The notes beneath the pieces are model-generated. The model was not told the origin of the DNA, did not search any database, and was given only the letters and a program-made list of their open reading frames with translations. A stretch of 64,000 bases of DNA, taken from positions 620,001 through 684,000 of the forward strand of contig CAWAGG010000006.1 of the NCBI GenBank assembly GCA_963781595.1. Reading direction: 5' to 3'. This document shows, one piece after another, positions 63,745 to 64,000 of the stretch. The DNA is from JBEDUK01 sp963781595. Its GTDB lineage: Bacteria; Actinomycetota; UBA4738. Numbering within the stretch: the stretch's first letter is position 1; each line of letters opens with the position of its first letter. A program made the translations under genes and the position numbers.

Positions 63745-64000
63745 ATGCCGGAGCTTCCGGAGGTGCAGGCGCTGGCCGAGCGGCTCGAGGCCGTCCTCGC
63801 CGGCGCGGAGCTGGCCGCGCTCCGGCCGCTGCAGTTCTCCGCGCTGAAGACGTTCGATCCGCCGCCCGAGTCGGTGATCGGCCTGCGCGTCGAGCACGTC
63901 GGCCGGCGCGGGAAGTTCCTGGTGTTCGGGTTCGGCGTGGAAGCGCCGCGCCTGCTGATCCACCTCTCGCAGGGCGGCCGGATCGACGTCGAGTCGCCGC
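63745..64000 (+). CDS. Fpg/Nei-family DNA glycosylase, N-terminal part
   Basis: The product starts MPELPEVQALAERLEAVLAG. The Pro-Glu after Met are the catalytic residues of Fpg/Nei glycosylase-lyases, and LPEV with the following helix is diagnostic. About 85 codons are present and the gene runs out of the window, so the zinc finger and helix-two-turn-helix are not seen. It removes oxidised bases from DNA. Which family member it is (Fpg, Nei1 or Nei2) cannot be told from this part. Confidence 0.85.
   Translation, partial: MPELPEVQALAERLEAVLAGAELAALRPLQFSALKTFDPPPESVIGLRVEHVGRRGKFLVFGFGVEAPRLLIHLSQGGRIDVESP

Overview
The window is GC-rich, tightly packed bacterial DNA of roughly 70 percent G+C. 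The gene content points to an actinobacterium-like, probably uncultured lineage: a SARP/BTAD regulator, an F420-type PPOX-fold protein, class III cyclases, a coupled ABC-type exporter, many short toxin-antitoxin pairs, and many promoters whose TAnnnT box lies 6-7 bases before the start codon, as expected for leaderless mRNAs. I saw no rRNA, tRNA, CRISPR array or transposase. Several genes are frameshifted. Some of these are real decay; others could be assembly errors.

Layout. 1-7.3 kb: a secreted-protein start, a rifamycin-phosphotransferase-like enzyme, a MerR/cyclase protein, a Fic protein, an AbrB antitoxin with an overlapping 49-codon gene, and a DUF4143-type ATPase. 7.3-16.6 kb: an accessory, defence-island-like stretch. 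It holds a 250-bp direct repeat flanking a cyclase / beta-propeller / OppA-like fusion gene, a decayed PLD gene and EVE fragment, a DNA methyltransferase divergent from a probable PD-(D/E)XK nuclease, a methyltransferase remnant, a frameshifted DUF262 gene and a HEPN-motif gene. 16.8-19.2 kb: lon and a strong terminator. 19.2-21.6 kb: three toxin-antitoxin pairs with visible operators and a fragment of an alkylsulfatase-like gene. 21.7-26.3 kb: an NTF2-like protein, an M64 peptidase/VWA protein with its partner, and an aldo/keto reductase.

26.4-42.7 kb is one leftward operon resembling secondary-lipid (PUFA/enediyne-type) synthase clusters: acyl-CoA dehydrogenase; KS-AT-KS then three ACPs-KR-DH (two frames, probably one polypeptide); a eukaryote-style single-chain biotin-dependent carboxylase with a degraded carboxylase domain; and an Sfp-type phosphopantetheinyl transferase. 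All three ACP modules carry Thr where the phosphopantetheine Ser is expected.

42.8-64 kb: an MBL hydrolase, an ABC exporter, a PPOX protein, GNAT, a long coiled-coil/zinc-knuckle protein, a USP-UbiB fusion, a large unknown protein, a lipoate-ligase-like protein, then an XRE-TPR regulator divergent from a 34-residue exported-looking peptide and a SARP gene. These are followed by a 1-Sec peroxiredoxin with an in-frame UGA at the catalytic position and a SECIS-like hairpin, a PLP decarboxylase, a double zinc-ribbon protein, a HemL-like aminotransferase and the start of an Fpg/Nei glycosylase. The best candidates for something undescribed are the selenoprotein, the XRE-TPR/peptide/SARP locus, the Thr-ACP lipid synthase operon and the cyclase-propeller-SBP fusion.
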